The notes under the pieces are model-generated. The model had not been told where the DNA came from, did no database searches, and saw nothing but the letters and a program-made list of their open reading frames with translations. A stretch of DNA of 64,000 nt from Streptomyces formicae. Its GTDB lineage: Bacteria > Actinomycetota > Actinomycetes > Streptomycetales > Streptomycetaceae. The stretch lies in NCBI RefSeq assembly GCF_022647665.1, contig NZ_CP071872.1, positions 3,472,001 through 3,536,000 of the forward strand, read 5' to 3'. Shown piece by piece: positions 1 through 8,724 of the stretch; position 1 is the first letter of the stretch; every line of letters begins with the position of its first letter. The position numbers and the translations under genes are program-made.

Positions 1-405
1 GTGGGCGCGGTCGCGGGCCGTGTGGATCCACCAGACGGGGCGTGGGTCCCGTACGGCGGCGAGCCGGTGGAGCATCGCCAGCACGGGCGTGGCGCCGATC
101 CCTGCCGAGACGAGGGCGACGGGTCCGGTGCCCTGTTCGAGTACGAAGGTCCCGCGGGGGCTTGCGACGTCCACGAGGTCCCCGGGACGGAGGTGGGCGT
201 GGAGATGGCCGCTGACCTGGCCGTGGGGCTCGCGTTTCACGCTGATGCGGTAGGCGCCGGCGCCGGTCGCGGCGGACAGGGAGTAGCTCCGCACCGTGGG
301 GGCGGCATCGCCCGTGGCGACGCGGAGGGACAGGTACTGGCCGGGCCGGGCCTCCGGCAGCGGCGCACCGTCGGTGGTGTCCAGGTAGATCGAGGAGACG
401 CGAAG
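1..405 (-). pseudogene. ferredoxin/flavodoxin reductase-like fragment (FAD/NAD-binding), cut by the window edge
   Basis: Reading the minus strand in one open frame gives a stretch typical of ferredoxin-NADP reductase-like flavoproteins: a GQYLSLRV strand, the FAD-binding RSYSLS motif, a SGHLH segment, and the start of the NAD domain with GIGATPVLAMLHRL. The C-terminal NAD-binding half lies beyond base 1. On the other side the homology stops near base 400, where the DUF427 remnant begins on the opposite strand. I see no start codon or ribosome site at that point, so the gene appears to have lost its N-terminus (possibly a MOSC domain, as in many such proteins). It is related in fold to the intact reductase at 7314-8069. 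The family is clear; calling it a pseudogene rests on the abrupt end. Confidence 0.6.
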
Positions 406-858
406 AGGACGAGCGGATCCTGGGGCACGCCGCGGACGCCTACCACCGCATCGACATCCGCAACACCTCCCGCACCCTGGAAGTCCGGCTCGGCGACACC
501 GTGATCGCTCGCTCCGAGCGGCCCGTCGTGCTCTACGAGTCCGGTTTCGCCCCGCGCTGGTACGTACGTACCGCGCGCCGACGTCGACGAGACCCGGCTG
601 CGCGCCGTGGAAGGACAGACCTTCTGCCCCTACAAGGGCCTGTGCGACTACTACGACATCGGCGAAGCGAGCCGCGCCGCCTGGTCGTACCGCGACGCCT
701 ACGAGGAGGTCGGGCGGATCGGCGGCATGGTGTCGTTCGAACCGGACCAGGTCGAGGTCCGTCTCGACGGCAAGCTCCTGGAACCGGAGCCCGGGCAGAA
801 GGTCGTCGCCCACGGCGTCGACCGCGGTCTGGAGGCCGACGAGGCCGGCTCGGCGTGA
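406..858 (+). pseudogene. DUF427 protein remnant, N-truncated and frameshifted
   Basis: The plus strand first encodes (from about 408) a segment reading DERILGH...YHRIDIRNTSRTLEV, then VVLYESGFAPRWYV. After a frame change it continues with FCPYKGLCDYYDIG and GGMVSFEPDQVEV to a TGA at 856-858. These are hallmarks of the second repeat of two-domain DUF427 proteins, which are usually about 250 residues; the first repeat and the start codon are missing. The frame breaks at about 559-571, where GTAC/CGTA is tandemly repeated (tggtacgtacgtacc); removing four bases restores one reading frame. DUF427 has no firmly established activity. The gene is broken twice, by truncation and by a four-base duplication, so it is very likely dead. 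Confidence 0.7.
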
Positions 859-970
859 GTCCCGACCAGACACCTCATTTCGCCTGATTGTCTGCTTTCG
901 TTTGTCCTTCTGTTCCTCTTCGAAGCGTGCCTCGAAGCATCCTGTAGCACCGCCGACGCGCCGGTGCGCG

Positions 971-1840
971 GTGGCGGGCAGCACGCCGATTCCCGAAGGA
1001 CCGAAGGACCGAAGTCCCTTGCCCGCACCCGTCGTTCTCACCGGCCGCAGGACGCGGCTGGAGCCGCTCGGCATGCACCACGCGCAGGCCCTGGCCGAGG
1101 CCGGGGCCGAGGACCGCGCGACCGCCGCGTTCACCCTCGTTCCCCACGGTCCGGCAGCGGCCAGGAGCTATGTCGAATCCGCCCTCGCCGAACAGGCCGC
1201 GGGCCGGGCGCTGCCCTTCGCGGTGGTCGCCGTCGCGGACGGCAGGGTGCTGGGTTCGACCCGCTTCCTGGAGCTGGACTACTGGCAGGGGCCGCTGGTG
1301 TGGCCCTGCGTGCCGGGCGTCCCGTACGGGGACCCCGCCGTCGCCGTGCCCGACGCCGCCGAGATCGGCAACACCTGGCTCGCGCGGGACGCCCAGGGCA
1401 CCGGGGTGAACACCGAGGCGAAGCTGCTGATGCTGCGCCACGCCTTCGAGACCTGGGGCGTGCGCCGGATCTCCTTCCGCGCCGACGTCCGCAACCTGCG
1501 TTCGTGCGCCGCCATCGAGCGGCTCGGCGCCACCTGCGAAGGCGTCCGCCGGGCGCACTCGCGCGGGCTGGACGGCGCCGTCCGCAGCACGGCGTTCTAT
1601 TCGATCCTGGACGACGAGTGGCCCGCTGTCCGCGATGTCGTCGAGCTGCGCCTCGCCGCGGCCGCGTCGACCGCGGTTGCGGACCGGACCGCGGACGGCC
1701 GGCTCCCCGAGGGGCCGACGACGGCCGCGCCCATGGCTTCCGTGCCGATGACCTCCGTGTCGAGGCCTGCCGTGTCGAGGCCTTCCGTGCCGGCGTCTGC
1801 CGTGCCGGCGGTGGCCTGTCTCGCGCCGCACTCCGCCTGA
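971..1840 (+). CDS. GNAT-family N-acetyltransferase
   Basis: A GCN5-related acetyltransferase expected to move an acetyl group from acetyl-CoA to an amine; the substrate is unknown. After a short leader the protein opens with VVLTGRRTRLEPL, the usual first strand of RimJ/RimL-type members. The acetyl-CoA loop is represented by WLARDAQGTGVNTEAK around residue 140, followed by FRADVRNLRSCAAIERLGA, which matches the conserved N-x-x-S-x-x-x-x-E-x-x-G signature of this branch. The last 60 or so residues are low-complexity (repeated SVPxxSVSRPAVSRP) and not part of the fold. Starts: GTG at 971 is used here; TTG at 1019, after GGACCGAAG, would begin right at the domain and is equally credible. No operon partner. 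Confidence 0.8.
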   Translation: MAGSTPIPEGPKDRSPLPAPVVLTGRRTRLEPLGMHHAQALAEAGAEDRATAAFTLVPHGPAAARSYVESALAEQAAGRALPFAVVAVADGRVLGSTRFLELDYWQGPLVWPCVPGVPYGDPAVAVPDAAEIGNTWLARDAQGTGVNTEAKLLMLRHAFETWGVRRISFRADVRNLRSCAAIERLGATCEGVRRAHSRGLDGAVRSTAFYSILDDEWPAVRDVVELRLAAAASTAVADRTADGRLPEGPTTAAPMASVPMTSVSRPAVSRPSVPASAVPAVACLAPHSA

Positions 1841-2018
1841 TCGCGGCGGTCGGCGCCAACCTCCCGTTAACGAAAGGTCCTTGCGGGAATTCGTCCGGCA
1901 GTCGCCGTTGACCTGCCCGCATACGGCTGCGAGACTCGCGGGGCGTTCGAGTGGTTTAGACCATCCGTCGGCTTCTTGCGTTCTGGTCGATCACCCCAGT
2001 GTGAACATTGGAGACACC

Positions 2019-4046
2019 GTGAGAACTAGCAGGATCGCGTGGGGCGCCCCACTCGCAGCCGCGATCACCGCAGCCGCTCTCGTGCTGAGTGCTTCGCCCC
2101 CCACGCCCGACTCGTCGCCGCCCCAAGACCTCGCGGCCCGTCCCGCCGGCTCGGCGCTGCCCGCCGTCCACCCCACGCCCCAGTCGCTCACCCGGGCCGG
2201 CTCCGACGTCCCCGTCACCCGCCGGGCCGTCCTCGTCACCGACGCCCGCACGGACCAGGCGGCCGCGGCCCGGCTGCGCGAGCTCCTCAGGGCGCACGGG
2301 GCGACGAGCATCGACACCGCCACACCTCGCCAGGCGTCGGCGGCCCCCAACCGGCCGGGCGACGCAAGCCTCACGGTGCTCCTCGGCCCCGCCTCCCGCC
2401 CCGACATCGCCGAGGCGCTGGACGGCACTCGCGCCCCCGAGCGCGCCGAGGGCTACGCCCTGAGCGCCCGGTCGGAGCGGCGGGCGCCGGACGTGATAGC
2501 CCTGGGCGGCCACGACACCGCCGGGCAGTTCTACGCCGTCCAGACCCTGCGCCAGCTCTTCCGCCCCGCCGGGGGCCACCGCTGGTCCGTCGCCGGCGTC
2601 CAGGCCGCCGACTTCCCCGCCATGCCGCTGCGCGGCACGATCGAGGGGTTCTACGGCCTGCCCTGGACCCACCAGGAACGCCTGGACCAGATGGACTTCT
2701 ACGGCGACGTGAAGGCCAACACCTATATCTACGCGCCCAAGGACGACCCGTACCACCGCGGCAAGTGGCGGGAGCCCTACCCGGCCGACAAGCTGAAGGA
2801 GCTCGGCGAACTGGTCGGCCGCGCGAGCGCCAACCACGTCCGCTTCACCTTCGCGGTCTCTCCCGGCGAGTCGATCTGCTACTCGGACGCCGCCGACCGC
2901 GACGCCCTCAAGACCAAGCTCCAGGCCCTGTACGACCTGGGCACACGCGCCTTCTCCATACCGCTCGACGACATCAGCTACACCCGCTGGAACTGCGACG
3001 GCGACCAGGCGGCGTACGGCGCCCCCGGACGGGCCGCCGCGGCCGCGGCCCAGGTCGACCTGCTCAACGACATCCAGCGGAACTTCATCGCCACCCACGA
3101 GGGCGCGCAGCCCCTGCAGACAGTTCCCACCGAGTACGGCGACCTGACCGACACCGCCTACAAGCAGGCGATCCGGGCCACGCTCGACCCCGCCGTCGTG
3201 ATGATGTGGACCGGCACGGACGTCGTACCGCCCAGCATCACCGGCGCACAGGCCGAGGCGGCGTCCGCGCTCTTCGGCCGCAAGGTCTTCGTCTGGGACA
3301 ACTATCCGGTCAACGACTACTTCAACACGAGCGGACGGCTGCTGCTCGCCCCGTACGACAAGCGTGAGGCCGGCCTCTCCGGCCACCTCAGCGGCATCGT
3401 CGCCAACCCGATGAACCAGCCCTACGCGAGCAAGGTCGCCGTCTTCGGCGCCGCAGCCTTCGCCTGGAACGACCGCGCCTACCAGGCCGCAACGAACTGG
3501 CACGGCGCGATGTCCTACCTCGCCGGGGGCGACCGCGCGGCCACCGAAGCACTGCTCGTCCTCGGCGACCTCGAACACCTCGCCCCCACCTTCGGGGCCA
3601 CGCCCTGGCAGAACCAGGCACCCCGACTCGCCGCCCGCGTCCAGGAGTTCTGGGCCGACTGGGACGGCGGCGACCGCGACCGGGCGGTCAGGGAGCTGCG
3701 CGGCTACGCACGGAGCATCCAGCAGGCGCCGGCCACCATCCGCGGCGGTGCGGTGCAGCAGGGATTCGTCACCGACGCCGAGGACTGGCTCGACGCCACC
3801 GTGCTGTGGGGCGAGGCGGCCGTGAAGATGCTCGACGCACTCGCCGCCAGGAACCACGGCGACGAGGAGCGCGCCGGAACTCTGGCCGCCGCATCCCGCG
3901 AGCTGCAGGACCGGGCCAAGGCGATCCGCACCGTACCGGCCCGCAACACCTGGGGCGAGGCCCAGCCCAAGGTCGGCGACGGCGTCCTGGACACCTTCCT
4001 CACGCAGGCCGAAGCCCGGCTCGCAGAGGGGGACTCCGCCGGGTAG
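2019..4046 (+). CDS. secreted GH84 beta-N-acetylglucosaminidase (hyaluronidase/O-GlcNAcase-like)
   Basis: A predicted exported glycoside hydrolase of family 84, which removes beta-linked N-acetylglucosamine by substrate-assisted catalysis. GTG 2019 follows GGAG with five bases spacing and gives a basic, hydrophobic signal peptide ending near residue 30. Residues about 35-200 form the N-terminal accessory domain common to GH20/GH84 enzymes. The catalytic barrel starts at RGTIEGFYGLPW (about 203) and carries the paired acidic residues in PLDDISYTRW (about 316-317), matching the catalytic Asp-Asp pair of the family. Further conserved stretches are MMWTGTDVVPP and FVWDNYPVNDY. The rest is helical, and there are none of the C-terminal carbohydrate-binding modules seen in clostridial relatives. 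It stands alone, with a hairpin terminator just downstream. Confidence 0.88.
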   Translation: MRTSRIAWGAPLAAAITAAALVLSASPPTPDSSPPQDLAARPAGSALPAVHPTPQSLTRAGSDVPVTRRAVLVTDARTDQAAAARLRELLRAHGATSIDTATPRQASAAPNRPGDASLTVLLGPASRPDIAEALDGTRAPERAEGYALSARSERRAPDVIALGGHDTAGQFYAVQTLRQLFRPAGGHRWSVAGVQAADFPAMPLRGTIEGFYGLPWTHQERLDQMDFYGDVKANTYIYAPKDDPYHRGKWREPYPADKLKELGELVGRASANHVRFTFAVSPGESICYSDAADRDALKTKLQALYDLGTRAFSIPLDDISYTRWNCDGDQAAYGAPGRAAAAAAQVDLLNDIQRNFIATHEGAQPLQTVPTEYGDLTDTAYKQAIRATLDPAVVMMWTGTDVVPPSITGAQAEAASALFGRKVFVWDNYPVNDYFNTSGRLLLAPYDKREAGLSGHLSGIVANPMNQPYASKVAVFGAAAFAWNDRAYQAATNWHGAMSYLAGGDRAATEALLVLGDLEHLAPTFGATPWQNQAPRLAARVQEFWADWDGGDRDRAVRELRGYARSIQQAPATIRGGAVQQGFVTDAEDWLDATVLWGEAAVKMLDALAARNHGDEERAGTLAAASRELQDRAKAIRTVPARNTWGEAQPKVGDGVLDTFLTQAEARLAEGDSAG

Positions 4047-4065
4047 GGCCACAACCGGCCAGGTG

Positions 4066-4097
4066 GGCCCGGGGCGCCGCCAACGGCGTCCCGGGCC
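4066..4097. terminator. hairpin terminator between convergent genes
   Basis: Arms GGCCCGGGGCGCCG and CGGCGTCCCGGGCC pair over 14 bases with one G-T pair around a CCAA loop, 19 bases after the GH84 stop and before the convergent LuxR remnant. There is no U-tract, as usual in Streptomyces. Confidence 0.6.
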
Positions 4098-4174
4098 ACC
4101 GCCGTTCAGGCCCGGGGGGCAAGCCAGGGGGTCAAGCCAGGGGTCACCACCGGCCCGTACAGGCCCTCGGCGGT

Positions 4175-4631
4175 TCAGGGTTCGATCAGCCCGACGCGGA
4201 TGGCATAGCGGGTCAGTTCCAGCCGGTCCCGCAGCCCCAGCTTCTGGAGCAGGTTGGCCCGGTGCCGCTCGACGGTCTTGGCACTGATGACGAGGAGGTC
4301 GCCGATCTCCTTCGACGTGTGGCCCTCGGCGACCAGCTTGAGGATCTCCTCCTCGCGCTCGGTGATGGGCCTGGCCGGGAGGGGATCGCCCTGCCGGGCG
4401 CGGTCCAGGTACGTGCGGATGAGGGTGGTCTCCGCGCCCGGGTAGATGAAGGGCTCGTCGCGGATGGCGGCGCGGCAGGCCGCCACGAGGTCCCGGTCCG
4501 CCACGGACTTCGGTACGTAGCCGCTCGCCGCCCGCCTCACCCGGCGGCGCGGCAGGGACTCGGCCGTGGTGCCCGGGGTGAGGGAGCAGGTGGATCCGGC
4601 CGCTGACCCGTTGGCGGGGAGCCCCGGACAC
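4175..4631 (-). pseudogene. NarL/FixJ-type response regulator, receiver domain decayed, LuxR HTH intact
   Basis: The C-terminal 115 residues are a clean response-regulator tail. They comprise the end of a receiver domain (ASGYVPKSVADRDLVAA), a linker, and a LuxR-type helix-turn-helix with ITEREEEILKLVAEGHTSKEIG and ISAKTVERHRANLLQKL. Upstream of ASGYV the frame is lost. A neighbouring frame still reads HPGHHGRVPAAPPG, which resembles the end of a receiver (HxxHxxRVRAALRAGASGYV), so a frameshift lies near 4530-4550. The phosphoacceptor Asp, the acidic pocket and a start codon are absent. No sensor kinase is adjacent. I read this as a remnant of a two-component regulator. A short HTH-only protein made from an internal start cannot be excluded. 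Confidence 0.65.
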
Positions 4632-4667
4632 TGAGGGGCACGGCTCTGGACAACGTCCCTGCCGCGG

Positions 4668-4850
4668 TCAGGACCTGGGGTGCCCGCCTCGGCCCGGTCG
4701 GGGGCGGTCGAAGAGGTCCACGGCGATCGCGCCCAGGACCAGCCCGGCCGCGAGCAGCAGCCCCTGCGGCAGCACGGCGCCGAGGACCACGGCGCCGAGC
4801 GCGCAGACCGCACGTCGGCGGAGACCGTCATCCACTCCGAGTCGACGCCT
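4668..4850 (-). pseudogene. fragment of a small membrane protein
   Basis: A minus-strand frame ending with TGA at 4668-4670 reads [21 protein letters not shown] then [20 protein letters not shown], i.e. two hydrophobic segments of about 12-18 residues followed by a short basic tail. It has no start codon of its own and runs upstream into the fragment at 4828-4908 in another frame. Composition suggests the C-terminus of a membrane protein; I cannot assign a family. It belongs to the cluster of broken genes between the GH84 and NhaA genes. Confidence 0.3.
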
Positions 4851-4908
4851 CGGCGATCTGCTGGGAGGCGGGTTCCAGGACGAGGCCGCCGGCGGACTGG
4901 GTGATCAT
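4828..4908 (-). pseudogene. N-terminal stub resembling an alpha/beta hydrolase
   Basis: A good ribosome site (AAGGAG, six bases before ATG at 4908) starts a 26-codon frame whose first residues, [20 protein letters not shown], resemble the conserved N-terminus of one group of actinobacterial alpha/beta hydrolases (VLEPAAQ...). It ends at a TGA after 26 residues, without any catalytic motif. The likely story is a deletion that removed almost the entire gene and left the start region. The family guess is weak because so little is left. Confidence 0.3.
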
Positions 4909-5082
4909 GTCGATCTCCTTGGAATCTCGGACGGCTGCCGACCGAGGGGCAGATGTAAGCGCCGGCCATATACGATCAGGGTCACTCGCCCGAGTGCTGA
5001 TCGCATCCGTCGGGGCCCGGCCGCGACCGCGGCGTACCGCCGTCGGGAGGCCGAGTCGGGCGGCACCCAGGAGGATGGCTGG

Positions 5083-6969
5083 GTGAGCGAAGGCGCGACG
5101 CCCCAGGGCTTCTCCGGTCTGACCGCGAGGAGCAGTGACTCAGGGTCACCGCTGCGGGACTTCCTGCGTACGGAGACCGGCAGTGCCGTCGTGCTCATGG
5201 CCGCGGCCCTCGCCGCCCTCGCCTGGGCGAACGTGGCACCCGCGGCGTACGAGGCGCTGTGGCACACGGAGCTGTCCGTGCGGGTCGGGCGGTACGGGGT
5301 CGGCCTCGGGCTGCGCGAGTGGGTCAACAGCGGCCTCATGACCCTGTTCTTCTTCGTGGTCGGACTGGAGGCGCGCCGCGAGTTCGACATGGGTGAGCTC
5401 CGCGAACGCAAGCGCGTGACCCTGCCGCTGCTGGCCGGACTCAGCGGCATGCTCGTGCCGGTCGGCCTCTACCTGGCCGTCAACGTGGGGGAGCCGTCCG
5501 CGTACGGCTGGGGGGCGGCGATGTCCACGGACACCGCGTTCGCGCTCGGCATGCTCGCCCTCATCGGCAAGCGGATGCCGCCGGGCCTGCGCGTGTTCAT
5601 CCTGACCCTCTCCGTCGTCGACGACTTCGTGGCCCTGGCCGTCGTCGCCGGCGTGTACAGCGGCCCCCTCTCGATGGCGGCCCTGCTCTGCGCGGCCGCG
5701 GTGTTCGCCGTGGTCCTGATGGCGCGCGCGGCCGGACTGCGGTGCGGAGCGGTGTACGCGCTGCTCGGCGCGGTGCTCTGGCTCGCGTTGCTGGAATCGG
5801 GCATCGACCCGGTCGTCACCGGGCTCGCCATGGGGCTGCTCACCAGCGCACATCCCGCGGCGCGCAGCGAACTCGAGCGCGCGAGCGACCTGTTCCGCTT
5901 CTTCCGGGAGCAGCCCACCCCGGATCTCGAACGGTCCGTACGACGCGGGCTGGCCTCCGCGCTCTCCCCCAACGAACGTCTGCAGCGGCAGTACCACCTC
6001 TGGACCAGCTTCGTCATCGCACCGCTCTTCGCGCTCGCCAACGCCGGTATCGAGCTGAGCGGAGAGCAGCTCTCCCGCGCGTTCACCTCGCCCATCACTC
6101 TCGGCGTCCTGCTCGCCCTCGTCCTCGGCAAGCCCCTCGGAATCCTGGGCGCTTCGTCGCTGACGACGCTGCTGAGCGGCGGACGGCTGCGGCCCCCGGC
6201 CGGCTGGGGCGCGGTCGCGGTCGGCGGCTCCCTCGCGGGCGCGGCCTTCACGGTGTCGCTGCTGATCGCCGACCTCGCCTTCGACGGTACGCAGCTGGCC
6301 GACGCGAAGGTCGGTGTGCTCAGCGCGGTCCTCTGTTCCTTCGCGCTCGGCCTGCTGTTGACCCGGCTCCTCGCGTTCCTGCCCAAGCGGCTGCGTCTGC
6401 GAGCCCTGCTCGGCCGCGCGGAGAGCATGGTCGACCTCGCGGTGCCCGTCGACCCCGAGCGCGACCATGTGCGCGGCCCGAACGACGCCCCGGTCACGGT
6501 CGTCGAGTACGGCGACTTCGAGTGTCCGTACTGCGGTCAGGCCGAGCCGGTGGTCCGGGAGCTGCTCAGGGACGTCGGGGGCGTCCGCTACGTATGGCGT
6601 CATCTGCCGCTCAACGACGTCCACCCGCACGCCCAGCTGGCAGCGGAGGCGGCAGAGGCGGCGGCCGGGCAGAGGCGGTTCTGGGAGATGCACGACCTGC
6701 TGCTCGACCACCAGGGCGCCCTGCTCGCCCCTGACCTCCTGCGCTACGCGGCGGAACTGGGCCTGGACGCCGAGCGATTCCGACGCGACCTGCGGGCGCA
6801 CCGGGCCGCGGCGCGTGTGGCCGAGGACGTCGAGTCGGCGGACCTCAGCGGGGTCTCGGGGACACCGACGTTCTTCGTCAACGGCCGCAGGCACCACGGT
6901 GCCTACGACATCGCCGGGCTCAAGGCCGCGGTGCGGGAGGCTCGGGCGCGGGCAGCCGTGATGGGCTGA
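5083..6969 (+). CDS. nhaA: Na+/H+ antiporter NhaA fused to a C-terminal DsbA/thioredoxin-like domain
   Basis: Residues about 25-440 form an NhaA-type antiporter with about eleven or twelve hydrophobic segments. NhaA exchanges sodium for protons and helps with alkaline pH and salt. The key aspartates are visible: [11 protein letters not shown] near 148 (E. coli Asp133 position) and [13 protein letters not shown] near 178-179 (Asp163/Asp164 pair). From about 445 to the end comes a DsbA-like thioredoxin domain: [22 protein letters not shown] with an active-site CPYC near 480, then [13 protein letters not shown] carrying the cis-proline. This fusion is known in actinobacterial NhaA proteins, but the role of the redox domain is not settled. 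The GTG start at 5083 is weakly supported, with no strong Shine-Dalgarno. The gene stands alone and converges on the redox set at 7016-8638. Confidence 0.9.
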   Translation: MSEGATPQGFSGLTARSSDSGSPLRDFLRTETGSAVVLMAAALAALAWANVAPAAYEALWHTELSVRVGRYGVGLGLREWVNSGLMTLFFFVVGLEARREFDMGELRERKRVTLPLLAGLSGMLVPVGLYLAVNVGEPSAYGWGAAMSTDTAFALGMLALIGKRMPPGLRVFILTLSVVDDFVALAVVAGVYSGPLSMAALLCAAAVFAVVLMARAAGLRCGAVYALLGAVLWLALLESGIDPVVTGLAMGLLTSAHPAARSELERASDLFRFFREQPTPDLERSVRRGLASALSPNERLQRQYHLWTSFVIAPLFALANAGIELSGEQLSRAFTSPITLGVLLALVLGKPLGILGASSLTTLLSGGRLRPPAGWGAVAVGGSLAGAAFTVSLLIADLAFDGTQLADAKVGVLSAVLCSFALGLLLTRLLAFLPKRLRLRALLGRAESMVDLAVPVDPERDHVRGPNDAPVTVVEYGDFECPYCGQAEPVVRELLRDVGGVRYVWRHLPLNDVHPHAQLAAEAAEAAAGQRRFWEMHDLLLDHQGALLAPDLLRYAAELGLDAERFRRDLRAHRAAARVAEDVESADLSGVSGTPTFFVNGRRHHGAYDIAGLKAAVREARARAAVMG

Positions 6970-7015
6970 TGCGCGGGCCCGATGCGCGCAACACGCGTCC
7001 CCGTCCGTGGTCCGC

Positions 7016-7312
7016 TCACCCGCCGTCCACGGGGAACGCGAGCGCCACGGTGCCCCGCATGTCGAGCCAGAGCGTCTCGGCGCCGCGGACCATGCGCAGC
7101 ACCACCTCGTCGCACCCCTCGCAGCGTGCCACCAGGCCGGGAGCGTGCGCGTACACGCGCAGTCCGGCAACGGGTCCCGTGCGGCCGCAGTGCACACAGC
7201 GGCTGGTCGCGCTGGTCACGTCGACCGTGAACACCTCGGAGAGCGGCCCTGCCAGGGCGTTGCCGTCCATGTACGCGAACTCGGCGGGGGAGCCGTCTGC
7301 CGGAATCGTCAT
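7016..7312 (-). CDS. DUF6510 family small zinc-ribbon-like protein
   Basis: A 98-residue cytoplasmic protein that begins with the family's typical YMDGNALAGPLSEVF and has two cysteine pairs, CVHCG (about residue 40) and CEGC (about 65), spaced as in a small zinc ribbon. It ends in a strand-rich segment. ATG 7312 is preferred over an ATG twelve bases upstream because it sits right behind the stop of the reductase gene (7314), giving a translationally coupled third gene of the set 8638-7016. Such proteins recur beside sulfite-oxidase-fold enzymes and flavin reductases in actinobacteria. The function is unknown; an accessory or metal-handling role in that redox chain is an inference from context only. 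Confidence 0.75.
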   Translation of the reverse strand: MTIPADGSPAEFAYMDGNALAGPLSEVFTVDVTSATSRCVHCGRTGPVAGLRVYAHAPGLVARCEGCDEVVLRMVRGAETLWLDMRGTVALAFPVDGG

Positions 7313-7313
7313 G

Positions 7314-8069
7314 TCATCCTCCACTGGGGCCGAAACGCTCTGTCCTGATGCGCTCGGGAGGGTGGCCGAGGAGCACCAGGGAGGCGGCGGCCTGCTCGAC
7401 GAACCCGGTGGGTCCGCAGACGTAACAGGCAGGAGCGAAGTCCGGGGGCCAGCCGCCCCGCACCAGATCCTCGGGTGTCAGCCGGCCCGGCGGGCGCGGC
7501 CAGTTGTCGGGCGCCGTACGCGTGTAGACGTAGGCGGTGTCCAAGCCCGGTGAGCCCTTTCGCAGTTCGGTCGCGTACAGGCGGGCTTCTGGGTCGCGTA
7601 CGGAGTACAGCAGCCTGAAGGGGATGCGGCTGCCCGCCGCGTCCCGCGTCCGGATCATGGACATCAGCGGCGCGAGCCCGGAACCGCCTGCCACCAGCAG
7701 GACCGGTTCCTTCTGCTCGGGCCGCCAGACGAACCATCCGCCGACGGGGCCGCGGATCTCCACGAAGTTCCCCGTCAGGAGCTCGTCCACGAGATACGGC
7801 GACACCTCGCCGTCGGGCACGCGCTGCACCGTCAGCTCCACCCGTTCGCCGTCCGGTGCGGACGCCACGGAGTAGCTGCGATGTGCGCGGTACCCGTCCT
7901 CCGCCGTCAGCCGGACGTCGATGTGCTGGCCCGCCAAGTGCCCCGGCCAGTCCGGCACATGCAGCACCAGCGTCACGGCCGTCGCCGACTCCGCGTGCCG
8001 GTCCACGACCTCGCCGGTCCGCCAGCGCGGACGATCGCCTAGTCGCCCTGGTACCGCTGCTCTCGCCAT
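7314..8069 (-). CDS. FAD/NAD(P)-binding ferredoxin-reductase-type oxidoreductase
   Basis: A 251-residue flavoprotein of the ferredoxin-NADP reductase family, made of an FAD domain and an NAD(P) domain with no fused iron-sulfur domain. The FAD motif is RSYSVAS (about residue 60), the pyrophosphate loop of the nucleotide domain is GGSGLAPLMSMIR (about 125), and the C-terminal CGPTGFVEQAA is the conserved NAD(P)-side motif. ATG 8069 has GGAG four bases upstream and overlaps the end of the sulfite-oxidase-fold gene by 31 bases, which implies tight coupling. It most likely passes electrons between NAD(P)H and the molybdenum enzyme encoded just upstream. Direction and intermediate carriers cannot be read from sequence. 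Confidence 0.85.
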   Translation of the reverse strand: MARAAVPGRLGDRPRWRTGEVVDRHAESATAVTLVLHVPDWPGHLAGQHIDVRLTAEDGYRAHRSYSVASAPDGERVELTVQRVPDGEVSPYLVDELLTGNFVEIRGPVGGWFVWRPEQKEPVLLVAGGSGLAPLMSMIRTRDAAGSRIPFRLLYSVRDPEARLYATELRKGSPGLDTAYVYTRTAPDNWPRPPGRLTPEDLVRGGWPPDFAPACYVCGPTGFVEQAAASLVLLGHPPERIRTERFGPSGG

Positions 8070-8638
8070 GGGTCTCCGTAGTCGTGATAGCCGGCGCTCT
8101 CCCAGAACCCCGGTTCGTCGTCCTGGCGGAGCTCGATCCCGCGCACCCACTTCGCGGACTTCCACAGGTACAGGTGCGGGACGAGGAGCCGCGCCGGGCC
8201 GCCGTGTTCGGGAGCCAGGTCCTCGCCGTCGTAGCGGTGCACGATCCACGCCTGCCCGTCGAGGAGGTCCTCCAGCGGCAGATTGGTGGTGTACCCGCCA
8301 TGAGCGTGGATGAATGCGAATTCGGCGGCCGTCTCCACGTCCTCCAGCAGCACGTCCAAGGAGACGCCCTGCCACTCCGTGCCGAACTTCGACCACCTGG
8401 TCACGCAGTGCAGGTCGACCGTGGGCGACTCCATGGGCAGCGCCATGAAGGCCGCCCAGTCCCAGCTGTGCCGGGCACCGTCCTCGGTGGTGATGTCGAG
8501 CTCCCAGTCCTCCTGGGCCACGTGCGGGGTGGGGCCGGCCGAGAGCACCGGGAAGTCGAACGTCTCGAATTGGCCGGGCGGCAGCTTCCGGTCGTCGGCG
8601 GGCCGTCGGCCGTGGAATCCGCGCGAGATAATGGGCAC
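8039..8638 (-). CDS. molybdopterin-dependent oxidoreductase, sulfite-oxidase fold (MsrP/YedY-like)
   Basis: A 199-residue protein with the sulfite oxidase/MsrP catalytic fold. The molybdenum-ligating cysteine should be the one in DLHCVTRWSKFGTEWQGV, and later conserved pieces are FIHAHGGYTTNLPLED, HGGPARLLVPHLYLWKSAKW and the terminal YGDPWREQRY. Unlike MsrP it has no Tat signal peptide, so it should be cytoplasmic, and it lacks the dimerisation domain of true sulfite oxidases. It is the first gene of a compact set with a flavin reductase and DUF6510. The natural substrate is unknown. By family, an oxygen-atom transfer on an S- or N-oxide, or sulfite-like oxidation, is plausible. Confidence 0.85.
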   Translation of the reverse strand: MPIISRGFHGRRPADDRKLPPGQFETFDFPVLSAGPTPHVAQEDWELDITTEDGARHSWDWAAFMALPMESPTVDLHCVTRWSKFGTEWQGVSLDVLLEDVETAAEFAFIHAHGGYTTNLPLEDLLDGQAWIVHRYDGEDLAPEHGGPARLLVPHLYLWKSAKWVRGIELRQDDEPGFWESAGYHDYGDPWREQRYQGD

Positions 8639-8724
8639 ATGTCCAGCATGGCCACGTTGTAGGCGATCGGGCTACTTGAGCGTGTCATGTGCACCGTCGT
8701 CCGCCGCCCGGCCGCAGTTCCGGG

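Noticed and set aside
1956..4631. Very long open frames opposite the GH84 gene and elsewhere (several over 600 codons)
   Set aside because: They are antisense or out-of-phase shadows of real genes caused by high GC; no domains, no ribosome sites, and amino-acid use dominated by Arg, Gly, Ala and Pro.
4668..4850. PspC or sensor-kinase membrane domain
   Set aside because: The hydrophobic pattern is too short and lacks the PspC glycine/arginine signature; left as an unassigned fragment.
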